Shown piece by piece: positions 50,634 through 59,083 of a DNA stretch of 64,000 nucleotides (positions within the stretch are counted from its first letter, which is position 1; the number at the start of each line of letters is the position of its first letter). Source of the stretch: Lentzea alba (GTDB taxonomy: Bacteria > Actinomycetota > Actinomycetes > Mycobacteriales > Pseudonocardiaceae); the NCBI RefSeq assembly GCF_011067745.1, contig NZ_JAAMPJ010000010.1, positions 248,001 through 312,000 of the forward strand, read 5' to 3'. The notes beneath the pieces are model-generated. The model saw only the letters and a list, made by a program, of their open reading frames with translations, searched no databases and was not told the origin of the DNA. Both the position numbers and the translations under genes were made by a program.

Positions 50634-51532
50634 CGGTTGTCCTCCCCGGTCAGCGTGAGGAAGGCCTCCTCGAGGCCGAGCGCGGTGATCTCGATGTCGT
50701 GGGCGTTCGGGTAACGGGCCAGCAGCGCGCGCACCGCGGCGTCGGAGTCCGTGCAGGTCAACGTGATCTGGTCGCCGCGCTGCTCGACCGACCGCACACC
50801 CGGCAACTCCAGGTCCAGTGCTCCGGGCACCACCGCGCGCAACGTGCGTCCGGACACCGCGGCCCGCACCTGCGCCACCGACCCGTCGGCGACGATCCGC
50901 CCGGACCGCATCAGCACCACGCGGTCCGCGTACTCCTCGGCCTCGTCCAGGTAGTGCGTCGCGAACAGCACGGTTCGGCCGGTGTCGGTGTACGCGCGCA
51001 TCTGCTGCCAGAACGCCCGCCGCGTCTCGACGTCCATCGCGACGGTCGGTTCGTCGAGCACCAGCAGGTCCGGCTCGCACACCAACGCCAGCGCGAACCG
51101 CACCCGCTGCTTCTGCCCACCGGACAACTTCGTGCACCTGCGGTCCGCCAGGTCCGTGATCCCTGCCTGCGCCAACGCCTTCGCCACCGGCATCGGCTTG
51201 CGGTGCAGCGCCGCGATCAACCCCACGGCCTCGGCCACCGTCGCGTCGTCCAGCAGCGCCCCGCTCTGCAGCATCGCGGAGATCTGCCCCGCGACCACCG
51301 CCTCGCGCGGTGCCTTGCCGAACACGCTGATCCGTCCACCGTCCGGAGTGGACAGACCGAGCACCATGTCGACCGTCGTGGACTTGCCGGCGCCGTTGGG
51401 GCCGAGCAACGCCACCACCTCACCGGGAGAGATCACCAGGTCGATCCCGTCGACGGCCTGGACCTCGCCGAACCGCTTCCGCAGGCCGCTCAGCGCCACC
51501 GCGGCGCCCGCTCGCACAGCTGTCTCTGTCAT
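50630..51532 (-). CDS. ABC exporter ATPase
   Basis: 300 residues: Walker A GPNGAGKST, Q-loop LQSGALLDD, signature LSGGQKQRVRFALAL, Walker B LLVLDEPT and switch His in FATHYLDEAEE, plus a C-terminal regulatory tail. Closest in layout to DrrA/CcmA-type drug exporter ATPases. ATG 51532 preferred because GGAG lies four bases upstream; ATG 51541 is an alternative. Starts the four-gene exporter/two-component operon. Confidence 0.92.
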   Translation of the reverse strand: MTETAVRAGAAVALSGLRKRFGEVQAVDGIDLVISPGEVVALLGPNGAGKSTTVDMVLGLSTPDGGRISVFGKAPREAVVAGQISAMLQSGALLDDATVAEAVGLIAALHRKPMPVAKALAQAGITDLADRRCTKLSGGQKQRVRFALALVCEPDLLVLDEPTVAMDVETRRAFWQQMRAYTDTGRTVLFATHYLDEAEEYADRVVLMRSGRIVADGSVAQVRAAVSGRTLRAVVPGALDLELPGVRSVEQRGDQITLTCTDSDAAVRALLARYPNAHDIEITALGLEEAFLTLTGEDNR

Positions 51533-51575
51533 GTACTCCATGCTCGCGACCCGCGCCCGGTCGAGCGGGTCTCAG

Positions 51576-51607
51576 CTGTCACGACCTCGCCATGACAGAT
51601 GTCATGG
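51576..51607. promoter_or_regulatory. Operator-like TGTCA/TGACA array before the ABC operon
   Basis: CCATGACA-GA-TGTCATGG (51590-51607) is a perfect 8+8 inverted repeat, and its left arm also pairs with CTGTCA at 51576-51581 to form a wider repeat. Three alternating half-sites lie 45-75 bases before the ATPase start. Probably bound by the operon's NarL-type regulator. Confidence 0.55.
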
Positions 51608-51610
51608 CAC

Positions 51611-52468
51611 TCAGCGGGTCAAAAGGTCGCGAATCGCATCCGCCACCTGCTGCGGTGCCTCCTCGGCCATGAAGTGTCCACAGGAGACGGTGCGGTGGTC
51701 GAGATCGGGTGCCCACGCCCGCCACAACGCCTCGGCGTCGAACCCGAGCGCGGCACCCCAGTCCTGCTGCAGCACCGTGACCGGCATCTTCAGCTGCGCG
51801 CCTGCCTCACGGTCGGCGGTGTCGTGCTCGACGTCGATCGTGGCCGAGGCCCGGTAGTCCGCCACGATCGACGTGACGGCTTCGCGGCTCGCCCGCAGGT
51901 ATTCGGCGCGGACGTCGGCGGGGAACTCCGCCGTGCTCCAGACGTCCAGGAAATGGCCGAAGAACGCGTCGGGACGGGCGCTGATCAGTTCCTCGGCCAG
52001 GCCGGGCGGCTGCGCCATCAGGAACAGGTGGAACCCGACGGCGGCGGACGTTCCCCGCATCACGTCCCACATGTCCAGCGTGGGCAGGACGTCGAGGGAT
52101 GCGAGGTGGGTGACGTGCTCGGGGTGGTCGAGGCCCGTCCGGAACGCGACGAGCGCGCCGCGGTCGTGGCCGACCAGGGCGAACCTGTCGTGGCCGAGCG
52201 CCTTCGCGACGTTCACGACGTCCTGGGCCATCGTGCGCTTGGCGTAGGTCAGGCCGGTGTCCGCCGGTTTGTCGCTGTCACCGTATCCGCGCAGGTCAGG
52301 CATGATCATGGTGTGGTCGGCGGCCAGGTCGGCGGCGACGTGCCGCCACATCAGGTGGGTCTGCGGGAAGCCGTGCAGCAGCACGACGGGGCTACCCGCG
52401 CCCGTGGTGGCCACGTTGAGCTCGACGCCGTCGGCGACCTGGACGCGCTGGTGTTCGAATCGGTTCAC
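51611..52468 (-). CDS. Alpha/beta hydrolase, haloacetate dehalogenase-like
   Basis: 285 residues. HGFPQTHLMW oxyanion region, nucleophile Asp102 in VGHDRGALVA, and LRGYGDSDKP are shared with fluoroacetate dehalogenases and epoxide hydrolases. In the fluoride-binding pocket the usual His-Trp pair reads His147-Leu148, so defluorination may be lost. GTG start at 52468 with AGGG seven bases upstream. Ends four bases after the operator before the ABC operon, so it may be co-transcribed into it or separately. Confidence 0.8.
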   Translation of the reverse strand: MNRFEHQRVQVADGVELNVATTGAGSPVVLLHGFPQTHLMWRHVAADLAADHTMIMPDLRGYGDSDKPADTGLTYAKRTMAQDVVNVAKALGHDRFALVGHDRGALVAFRTGLDHPEHVTHLASLDVLPTLDMWDVMRGTSAAVGFHLFLMAQPPGLAEELISARPDAFFGHFLDVWSTAEFPADVRAEYLRASREAVTSIVADYRASATIDVEHDTADREAGAQLKMPVTVLQQDWGAALGFDAEALWRAWAPDLDHRTVSCGHFMAEEAPQQVADAIRDLLTR

Positions 52469-52521
52469 GCCCACACCCTGCGCGCGTCCGATCAGCAACG
52501 AATCAGCGTTAGGGTCAGCGG

Positions 52522-55374
52522 GTGGTGACGTTCGGGGTGCTCGGCCCGCTGACCGCGGGATCCGCCCGCCTCGGCGGCCCGAAGCAACGCGCCGTGCTGG
52601 CCCGGTTGCTGATCGCCCGGCGTCGCGTCGTGCCGGTGCGCGTCCTGGTCGCCGACCTGTGGGAAGACCCGCCGGACGGGGCGCTCGGCACGGTGCAGAC
52701 GTTCGTCGGGGCGCTGCGCAAGGCGCTCGAACCCGATCGTCCACCCCGGACCCCGTCGACGCTGCTGGTCACCGAGGGCGCGGGCTACGCGCTGCGCGCC
52801 GACGACGTGGACGCGTGGCGGTTCGAGGAGATGCTCGGCGGGGACCTGTCCGTGCTGGACAGCGCACTGGCGTTGTGGCGTGGTCCTGCCTACGCGGAGT
52901 TCGCGGACGAGCACTGGGCGCGGGCCGAGATCGACCGGCTGGAGGAGTTGCGGCTGGTCGGGGTGGAACGGCGGGCCGAGGCCGCGCTGGCACTCGGTCG
53001 GTCCGCGGGGGTGGTCGCCGATCTGCGTGCTCACCTGGCAACGCAGCCGTGGCGGGAGAAGGCGTGGAGCCTGCTCGCGCTGGCGTTGTACCGCGAAGGA
53101 CGTCAGGGCGAGGCGCTGGAGGCGGTGCGCGCGGCCCGGCACGCGCTCGTCGAGAACCTCGGTGTCGATCCGGGTGTGGAGCTCCGCTCGTTGGAGTCGG
53201 ACATCCTCGCCCAGTCGCCTCGGTTGTCGCCTGCCGTCGAGACTTCGCTGGTGGGGCGGTCCGCCGAGCTGGCGGCGCTGGAGGCGGCCGTGCCGGGGGC
53301 GGGGCTGGGGATCGCGCTGGTGACCGGCGAGGCGGGGGTGGGCAAGACCGCGCTGGCCGAGGCGTTCTCGTCGGTGCTGGCCTCGCGCGGCTGGACGACG
53401 GTGTGGGCGCGGTGCCCGGAGGACGCGCCGGTGGCGTGGCCGTGGCAACAGGTCGTGGAAGCGTTGGGGGAGAAGCTGGTCGTCTCCGATCGCTTCGGTC
53501 TTCGCCGCGCTGTGGTGTCCGTTGTGGAGTCCGCCGCGCCGGTGCTGATCGTGCTGGACGACCTGCACCAGGCCGACGACGAGACGCTCGCGGTGCTGGC
53601 GGCGTTCACCCGGGACAAGCTCTCCGGGCGAGTGCTGATCGTCGCCACCGCACGCGCTGCTGTGCTGTCCGAAGCGCTGGCGCGGGCCGAGCCGGTCAGG
53701 GTGGAGCTCGGCGGTCTGGAGGAGGAGTCGGTCGCCGCACTCGTGAAGTCGATGGTCGGCGGCTCACCGGACGTGCGGGTGATCTACGAGCGCAGCGGCG
53801 GTAATCCGTTCTACGTCAAGGAACTCGCCCGGCTGTACGCGGCCGGTGGCGATCTCGGCGCGGTGCCGGCGGGCGTGCGGGACGTGATCCGGCACCGGCT
53901 GTCCGCGCTGCCCACCGACGTGCGGACCGTGCTGCACCAGGCGTCCGTGCTGGGCCGAGACGTCGAACTGGACCTGCTCGCCGCTCTGGCGGGCGACGTC
54001 CTCGACGCGCTGGACGTCGCCCTCGAAGCGGGTTTCCTGGTCGAGTCCGCGCCCGGTCGCGCTCGGTTCACCCACGCGCTGGTGCGTGACACGGTGTACG
54101 AGGACGTGTCCCTGACTCGGCGGGCTCGCTGGCACGCCGTCGTCGCGGCGGCGCTGGAATCCACACGGCCGGACGACGTCGAGTTGCTCGCGCACCACTA
54201 CCTGTTGTCCGGTGCGCGCGGTGATCAGGTGGTCCGGGCACTCGCCGCGGCAGCCGAGTCGAGCCGGTCACCCCGTGCGGCGGCGCGGCTGTGGCAGGCG
54301 GCGATCGAAGCGGCCGGCGGCACCCGGCTCGACCTGCTCACCGGCCTGGTCAGAGCGCTCGCGGTCAGCGGCGACCTGGAAGCGGGCCGCACCCGCCGCT
54401 CGCAGGCGCTGCGGGTGGCCCGTGGCGCGGACGAGACGGCGGCGGTGATCGGTTCGTTCGACGTGCCGGGCATCTGGACCACGAACGACGACCCGGCGCA
54501 CTCCGCCGAACTCGTCGCCGCCGCCGAACGCACCCTGGAGGCTTTCCCCGATCCCACGGTGACCCGTGCCCGGCTGCTCGCGACGATCGCGATGGAGCAG
54601 CGCGGCACCGGTGATCGTCTGGCCGAGGCGGTGGAGGCCGAGGCGATCGCCCGTGACCTCGACGATCCCGCCCTGCTGGCGTTCGCGCTGAACGCCCGCT
54701 TCATGCACACGTTCCACCGCACCGGCCTCGCTCCGGAACGTGCTGTGATCGGCCGCGAACTGCTCGCGGTCGCCTCGGGCCTGGTCACGCACGAGGTCCT
54801 CGGCCACCTGATCCTGGTCCAGGCGCATGCGGCGCTGGCCGAGTTCTCCGTGGCCGACCAGCACGCCGCGGCTGCCGACGAGCTGGCCCGCCGCCACGAC
54901 CTGCCGCTGGTCTCCGTGTTCACCGAGTGGTACGCGGCCTTGAAACTCGCGGCCTCTGGTGAGGTGGCTTCAGCTGATCGCGCCTACCGTGCCGCTGCCT
55001 CGCGGGTGCGGGGGACCGGCATGTGGGGCATGGAGCGCGGACTGCTGCCGTTGGCGTTGCTGAGCCTGCACGGTCCGTCCACAGTGGACCTGTCCGACGA
55101 CTGGGGTCCGCACCTGGACTGGGTTCGCCCGCTGGTGCTGCCGGTTGATGAGGCGCTTGTTGCCGCGCGGGCGTTGCCGGACGGCCCCGCCGATCTGCTC
55201 AGCGAGGTCCGCGCGTGCCTGCTGGCGATGGCGGCTGTGCGCTTGCGGGACCCGGGGTTGCGCTTGCGTGCTCGTTCACTGCTTCTGCCGGCTTCGGGCG
55301 AACTGGCGGGCGCGGGCACCGGGTTGTTCACGTTCGGCCCGGTGGCGCGGTATCTGGACTCGGTGAATGGCTGA
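52522..55374 (+). CDS. SARP-type regulator with AAA ATPase domain
   Basis: 950 residues: OmpR-like winged helix (about 1-85, FGVLGPLTAG start and GGPKQRAVLARLLI), bacterial transcriptional activation (BTAD) domain (about 90-230), AAA/STAND ATPase with Walker A TGEAGVGKTAL (about 272) and Walker B VLIVLDDLHQADD (about 340), then TPR-like helices to the end. An AfsR-like activator of secondary or stress genes. GTG start. It overlaps the next gene by eight bases (ATGGCTGA), joining it to a two-component set. Confidence 0.88.
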   Translation: MVTFGVLGPLTAGSARLGGPKQRAVLARLLIARRRVVPVRVLVADLWEDPPDGALGTVQTFVGALRKALEPDRPPRTPSTLLVTEGAGYALRADDVDAWRFEEMLGGDLSVLDSALALWRGPAYAEFADEHWARAEIDRLEELRLVGVERRAEAALALGRSAGVVADLRAHLATQPWREKAWSLLALALYREGRQGEALEAVRAARHALVENLGVDPGVELRSLESDILAQSPRLSPAVETSLVGRSAELAALEAAVPGAGLGIALVTGEAGVGKTALAEAFSSVLASRGWTTVWARCPEDAPVAWPWQQVVEALGEKLVVSDRFGLRRAVVSVVESAAPVLIVLDDLHQADDETLAVLAAFTRDKLSGRVLIVATARAAVLSEALARAEPVRVELGGLEEESVAALVKSMVGGSPDVRVIYERSGGNPFYVKELARLYAAGGDLGAVPAGVRDVIRHRLSALPTDVRTVLHQASVLGRDVELDLLAALAGDVLDALDVALEAGFLVESAPGRARFTHALVRDTVYEDVSLTRRARWHAVVAAALESTRPDDVELLAHHYLLSGARGDQVVRALAAAAESSRSPRAAARLWQAAIEAAGGTRLDLLTGLVRALAVSGDLEAGRTRRSQALRVARGADETAAVIGSFDVPGIWTTNDDPAHSAELVAAAERTLEAFPDPTVTRARLLATIAMEQRGTGDRLAEAVEAEAIARDLDDPALLAFALNARFMHTFHRTGLAPERAVIGRELLAVASGLVTHEVLGHLILVQAHAALAEFSVADQHAAAADELARRHDLPLVSVFTEWYAALKLAASGEVASADRAYRAAASRVRGTGMWGMERGLLPLALLSLHGPSTVDLSDDWGPHLDWVRPLVLPVDEALVAARALPDGPADLLSEVRACLLAMAAVRLRDPGLRLRARSLLLPASGELAGAGTGLFTFGPVARYLDSVNG

Positions 55375-56488
55375 GGTGGTGCTGGAGGACGGACTCCTCG
55401 CTTCCGTGTCCCGGCTCGCCGGCCCGATCCGTGGTGCCGGCGTGGTCCTGATCAGCGTCTTCGGCGCCTGGTCGGTGGGGTCGTCGCTGGGCTGGGCACT
55501 GCTCGCGTTCGTCGTCCTCACCTCGATCGCCGACTTCCGCGTGCCCCGCGTGGCGCTGCCGGTGGCGTTCGTCCGCGTGGTGGTGCTTTCCGTGCTGTTG
55601 GGCGGTGTCGGCGAACAGTGGACGCTCACAGTCCTCACCACCACTTTGATCACCTGGCAGTGGCAATGGCCTCTGCGGGTCACCGTGCCTCTTTCCGCGC
55701 TGCTCATCGCCTTGCAGGTGGTGGTGGCCGGTCCTGGCGTGCTGGTTCGCGCGGTGTTGGAGCCGGTGCTGGCGCGAGTTGCTTACCTTCTGTTGCGACG
55801 TTCCAGCCGCCGCGTCGACGAGCTGCGCTCCCAAGCGGCGGCGCAGCAACGTTCTGCGGCGCTGGCTCTGGAACGCGGTCGTCAGGAACGCGAGTTTCTG
55901 GCTTTGTTGCACGACACCGCTGCCGCCACGTTCCTGATGGCCGCGCACGACGGTGATCCTTCGGCGGTCGCGGTCCAGGCGCGGCGTGATCTCGTGGCGT
56001 TGTCCGAGCGGGACAACGCCAAGGGAGCGGTGGACCTCGCGGCCGCCCTTGCGGTGGTGGCGCGGGACCGTGCCCTGACGGTGTCGGTCGAGCCCGCGCC
56101 GGTGCCTGCCGCAGTGGCGCTGGCGTTCGTGCGGGCTGTGGGGGAGTTGCTGACGAACGTCGAACGGCACGCGGCCGCTTCGGCGGTGTCGTTGAGCGTG
56201 GCGCGGGTGGGCCGGGGCGTTGTTGTGGTGGTGGAGGACGACGGTCGTGGGTTCGTGCTCGCCGAGGTGTCCTCGCATCGGCGCGGGTTGCGCGGGTCGG
56301 TGGTCGATCGGCTGCGGGCGGTGGGTGGGGTCGCCGTGATCGAGTCGACGCCGTCGCGCGGCACGACCGCACGACTGGCCTGGCCTGCTGATGACGCTGT
56401 GGTGCCGCCCGCCGTTCGACCGCCCCGGCCTGCCGATGACGCTGGGGTGCCGCCCGCCGTTCGACCGCCCCGGCCTGCTGATGACTGA
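55367..56488 (+). CDS. Sensor histidine kinase with repeated C-terminal tail
   Basis: 373 residues: about five membrane spans (1-135), phospho-acceptor region EFLALLHDTAAATFLMAA, and HATPase domain (ELLTNVERHA, VVEDDGRGF, RRGLRGSVVDRL). The last 34 residues are a Pro-rich tandem repeat (PPAVRPPRPADD twice) encoded by 45-bp DNA repeats. Overlaps both neighbours, so it is translated with them. Confidence 0.85.
   Translation: MAEVVLEDGLLASVSRLAGPIRGAGVVLISVFGAWSVGSSLGWALLAFVVLTSIADFRVPRVALPVAFVRVVVLSVLLGGVGEQWTLTVLTTTLITWQWQWPLRVTVPLSALLIALQVVVAGPGVLVRAVLEPVLARVAYLLLRRSSRRVDELRSQAAAQQRSAALALERGRQEREFLALLHDTAAATFLMAAHDGDPSAVAVQARRDLVALSERDNAKGAVDLAAALAVVARDRALTVSVEPAPVPAAVALAFVRAVGELLTNVERHAAASAVSLSVARVGRGVVVVVEDDGRGFVLAEVSSHRRGLRGSVVDRLRAVGGVAVIESTPSRGTTARLAWPADDAVVPPAVRPPRPADDAGVPPAVRPPRPADD
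56391..56480. repeat. Two-copy 45-bp tandem repeat
   Basis: Two in-register 45-base units (56391-56435 and 56436-56480) at the 3' end of the kinase gene. Each unit begins with ATGAC in the frame of the following gene, as does that gene's own start at 56481, so three in-frame start codons stand one unit apart. Confidence 0.85.
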
Positions 56489-57548
56489 TCACGCCGTCCT
56501 CGCCACCGCCCGCCAGGTCCTGCTGGTCGTGGTCGTCGCCATCCAACTCGGCCTCACCCTGCCCGCCCTCGTCACCCACGACCACGCCCCGGCCGCCTGG
56601 GTCGCGTTCGCCCTCCTGGCCGCCGTCCTCGCCCTGGTCAGCGGCTCCGTCGCCGCGGGCCGTGCCGAACTGCCCGCCGCCCTCGCGCTGCCGGGTGCCG
56701 CGGCGGCGCTCACCTCGTCGTTCCTCGCGACCACCGCCCTGCCCGGCGGAGCGTCGTTCGGCCCGGCGGACTGGGCGTTCGGGCTCGTCGGCTGGTACCT
56801 GCTGCTTCTGCTGGCCGAGCGCCCCAAGATCCTGGCCACCGCACTCGGCGCGCACATCGCCTTCTCCATCGCGTGGTTCCTGCACGACGGCAACGGCGAC
56901 GCGGGCACCGCCGGAGTGGTCGTCCTGAGCGGCACGAGCGTGCAGCTGGGCGCGTTGGTGATCATCCGCGTGCTGGTGCGCGATGCCCGGCTGGCCGCGC
57001 AGGCCGCCACCGAGCACGACGCCGCGCGCACCCGCGAAGAGCTTGCCCGGCAACGGGAACAGGACCTCCGCACCGGGTTCGCCGGTCAGCTGGGCGCGGT
57101 GCTGCCGTTGCTCGCGGACCTGGCCGACGAGGTGGTGAGCGCGGGCGATGAGGCCACCCGGCTGCGGTGCTCGGTGGCGGCGGTGCAGTTGCGCAGGTTG
57201 TTCGCGGAGAACGACGACGTGCCGGATCCGTTGCTGCACGAGCTGACCGCGTGCGTGGACGTGGCCGAACGGCGCGGTGTGGTCGTGTCACTCGCGGTGA
57301 GCGGCGTGGCGACGCCGGTGCCGACGGAGGTGCGCCGCGAGCTGGTGGCGCCGATGGCCCGCGCGCTCGCCGTGGCCGACGGACGTGCGAAGGTGAGCCT
57401 GTTGCGCACGCCGGACGAGGTGCGCGTGGCCGTGGTGACGCAGGCGAGCGGCGCCCTGCCGGACCAGGACGCGCCGGCGTCGGTCGCGGTCGAGACGAGT
57501 GTCCACGGTGGACTGGTGAGGAGTGAGGCGAGATGGCGGACGACGTGA
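56481..57548 (+). CDS. Membrane histidine-kinase-like protein lacking catalytic residues
   Basis: 355 residues: about six membrane spans (1-165), then a coiled-coil and a DHp/HATPase-like region in which neither a phospho-acceptor His (the helix reads LRTGFAGQLGAVLPLL) nor an N box nor Gly boxes are visible. This looks like a pseudokinase or regulatory partner of the kinase just upstream. ATG at 56481 overlaps that kinase's stop codon; ATG 56436 and 56391 in the repeat are alternative starts. Confidence 0.72.
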   Translation: MTDHAVLATARQVLLVVVVAIQLGLTLPALVTHDHAPAAWVAFALLAAVLALVSGSVAAGRAELPAALALPGAAAALTSSFLATTALPGGASFGPADWAFGLVGWYLLLLLAERPKILATALGAHIAFSIAWFLHDGNGDAGTAGVVVLSGTSVQLGALVIIRVLVRDARLAAQAATEHDAARTREELARQREQDLRTGFAGQLGAVLPLLADLADEVVSAGDEATRLRCSVAAVQLRRLFAENDDVPDPLLHELTACVDVAERRGVVVSLAVSGVATPVPTEVRRELVAPMARALAVADGRAKVSLLRTPDEVRVAVVTQASGALPDQDAPASVAVETSVHGGLVRSEARWRTT

Positions 57549-58183
57549 CGGCGGTCGTGGTCGACGACCATCCCGTGGTGCGGGCCGGAGTGGCGCACTG
57601 GCTGTCCACCTCGGAGCCACCGATCACCCTCGTGGCCCAGGGCGACCACGCCGAGGTCGCCTGGACCGGCCCCGGAACCGCTGCTCAGGTGGTCGTGCTC
57701 GACCTGCACCTCGGCGGCTCCACACCGGCCCTGCCCGCGCTGCGCAGGCTCGTCGAGGACGGCCGCAACGTCGTCGTGTACTCGATGCGCGCGGACGACG
57801 AAACCGCGCTGCAGTGCATGGAGATCGGCGCGCTGAGCTACCTGACCAAGTCCGAGGGCGCCGACCACCTCGTGCAGGCCGTGCGCGCGGCAGCGGCCGG
57901 CCAGTCGTACACACCGCCGGCGCTCGCGGGCGCACTGGCGGGCGACAGGTCGGAAACGCGGCCCGCGCTGTCCCCGCGCGAGACCGAGGTGCTGGTCGAG
58001 TGGTTCCAGTCGGAGTCCAAGGAGTTCGTGGCGCAGCGGCTGAACATCACGCTCAGCACGGTGAACTCCCACCTGGAGCGGATCCGGGTCAAGTACGCCG
58101 CCATCGGCAGGCAGGCACCCACGAAGGCCGCACTGGTGGCGCGGGCCGTCCAGGACGGCCTGATCGGCCTCGACGACCTCTGA
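57533..58183 (+). CDS. NarL-type response regulator
   Basis: 216 residues: receiver domain (VVDDHPVV, phospho-acceptor in VVLDLHLGG, Lys in YLTKSEG) and LuxR helix-turn-helix (LSPRETEVLVEWF, then ITLSTVNSHLERIRVKY). Its ATG lies 16 bases inside the pseudokinase gene. Last gene of the SARP/kinase/pseudokinase/regulator operon. Confidence 0.92.
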   Translation: MADDVTAVVVDDHPVVRAGVAHWLSTSEPPITLVAQGDHAEVAWTGPGTAAQVVVLDLHLGGSTPALPALRRLVEDGRNVVVYSMRADDETALQCMEIGALSYLTKSEGADHLVQAVRAAAAGQSYTPPALAGALAGDRSETRPALSPRETEVLVEWFQSESKEFVAQRLNITLSTVNSHLERIRVKYAAIGRQAPTKAALVARAVQDGLIGLDDL

Positions 58184-58272
58184 CCCGTGTGGTGTGAACG
58201 ACCGATACCGCCCTGATCACCAGCGACCTAGCCTCCTCGGCGACCCGGCTTTCCGCCCTGAGGAGTTCCGCA

Positions 58273-58872
58273 GTGAAGCACGCCCTGTTCATCGCCGCCG
58301 CTGCGGGACTGCTCCTGTCGGGCTGCGGTTCCGAAACCACCGGCACGGCCGCACCCGCGTCCACCACTGCCGCCACTACCACGACGACGTCGTCGGAGAC
58401 CAGTTCGGCCGCGGTGCCTGCCGGCGACGCCACCGCACCCGGCACGAAGCTGAAGGTCGGCGCCCGCGCGGTGCTCCCGTACGCCGCGACGGACAAGAAC
58501 GGCACCATCGCCGTCACCGTCACCGCCATCGAACCGGGCGCGAAGGAGGACCTCGCGAAGTTCGGCGACAAGGCCAAGGGCATCACGCCCTTCTACCTGC
58601 GCGTCCGCGTCGAGAACCTGAGCGGCACCGACCTGCGCTACACCTCCGTGGCCCTGCGCGGCCTCGGTGCCGACGGCAAGGGCACCGGCGTGATCATCTC
58701 CGGCGACACCCCGAAGTGCGACTCCACCAGCGCGCCGAAGACCTTCACGACGGCGGGCGCGTCCTACGAGACCTGTGTGCTGACGGCGGCACCGGACGGT
58801 TCGAAGGTCGCCGCGGCCGAGTACAACCGCGGCGACGGCTACGACAAGTCGCCCGTGATCTGGGAAAGCTGA
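58273..58872 (+). CDS. Lipoprotein, DUF4352-like
   Basis: 199 residues: lipoprotein signal with lipobox LLLSGCG (acylated Cys18), a Thr/Ser-rich linker (about 20-55) and one Ig-like beta domain (about 60-199) with two later Cys (PKCDS, ETCVL) that may form a disulfide. GTG start with GAGGAG upstream. Anchored on the outer face of the membrane; function unknown. Confidence 0.82.
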   Translation: MKHALFIAAAAGLLLSGCGSETTGTAAPASTTAATTTTTSSETSSAAVPAGDATAPGTKLKVGARAVLPYAATDKNGTIAVTVTAIEPGAKEDLAKFGDKAKGITPFYLRVRVENLSGTDLRYTSVALRGLGADGKGTGVIISGDTPKCDSTSAPKTFTTAGASYETCVLTAAPDGSKVAAAEYNRGDGYDKSPVIWES

Positions 58873-58906
58873 CGAATCAGGAGCGCGTCGACCTGGAATA
58901 ACAACG

Positions 58907-59030
58907 CCATTGGAAAAACTGATGGCAATGGTATTGCGGCGAATGCGAGATCAGCGCCTTGTGTCACTGAGTTGAGGAGACTGAAGCACCCGAACGGCCT
59001 ATCCGTGCGCGCGTGTTGATCTGTAACACG
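58907..59030. promoter_or_regulatory. Regulatory region before the multidomain signalling gene
   Basis: In this 211-base gap CCATTG (58907-58912) and CAATGG (58926-58931) form an inverted repeat in an unusually A/T-rich patch, and CGTGTT (59012-59017) pairs with AACACG (59025-59030). Probable promoter and operator for the gene at 59084; no gene fits here. Confidence 0.45.
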
Positions 59031-59083
59031 TGAACGGGTTGGTGCGACGGATTCGGCAGGTTCGTCGAGGCCGGGGGTGAGAT

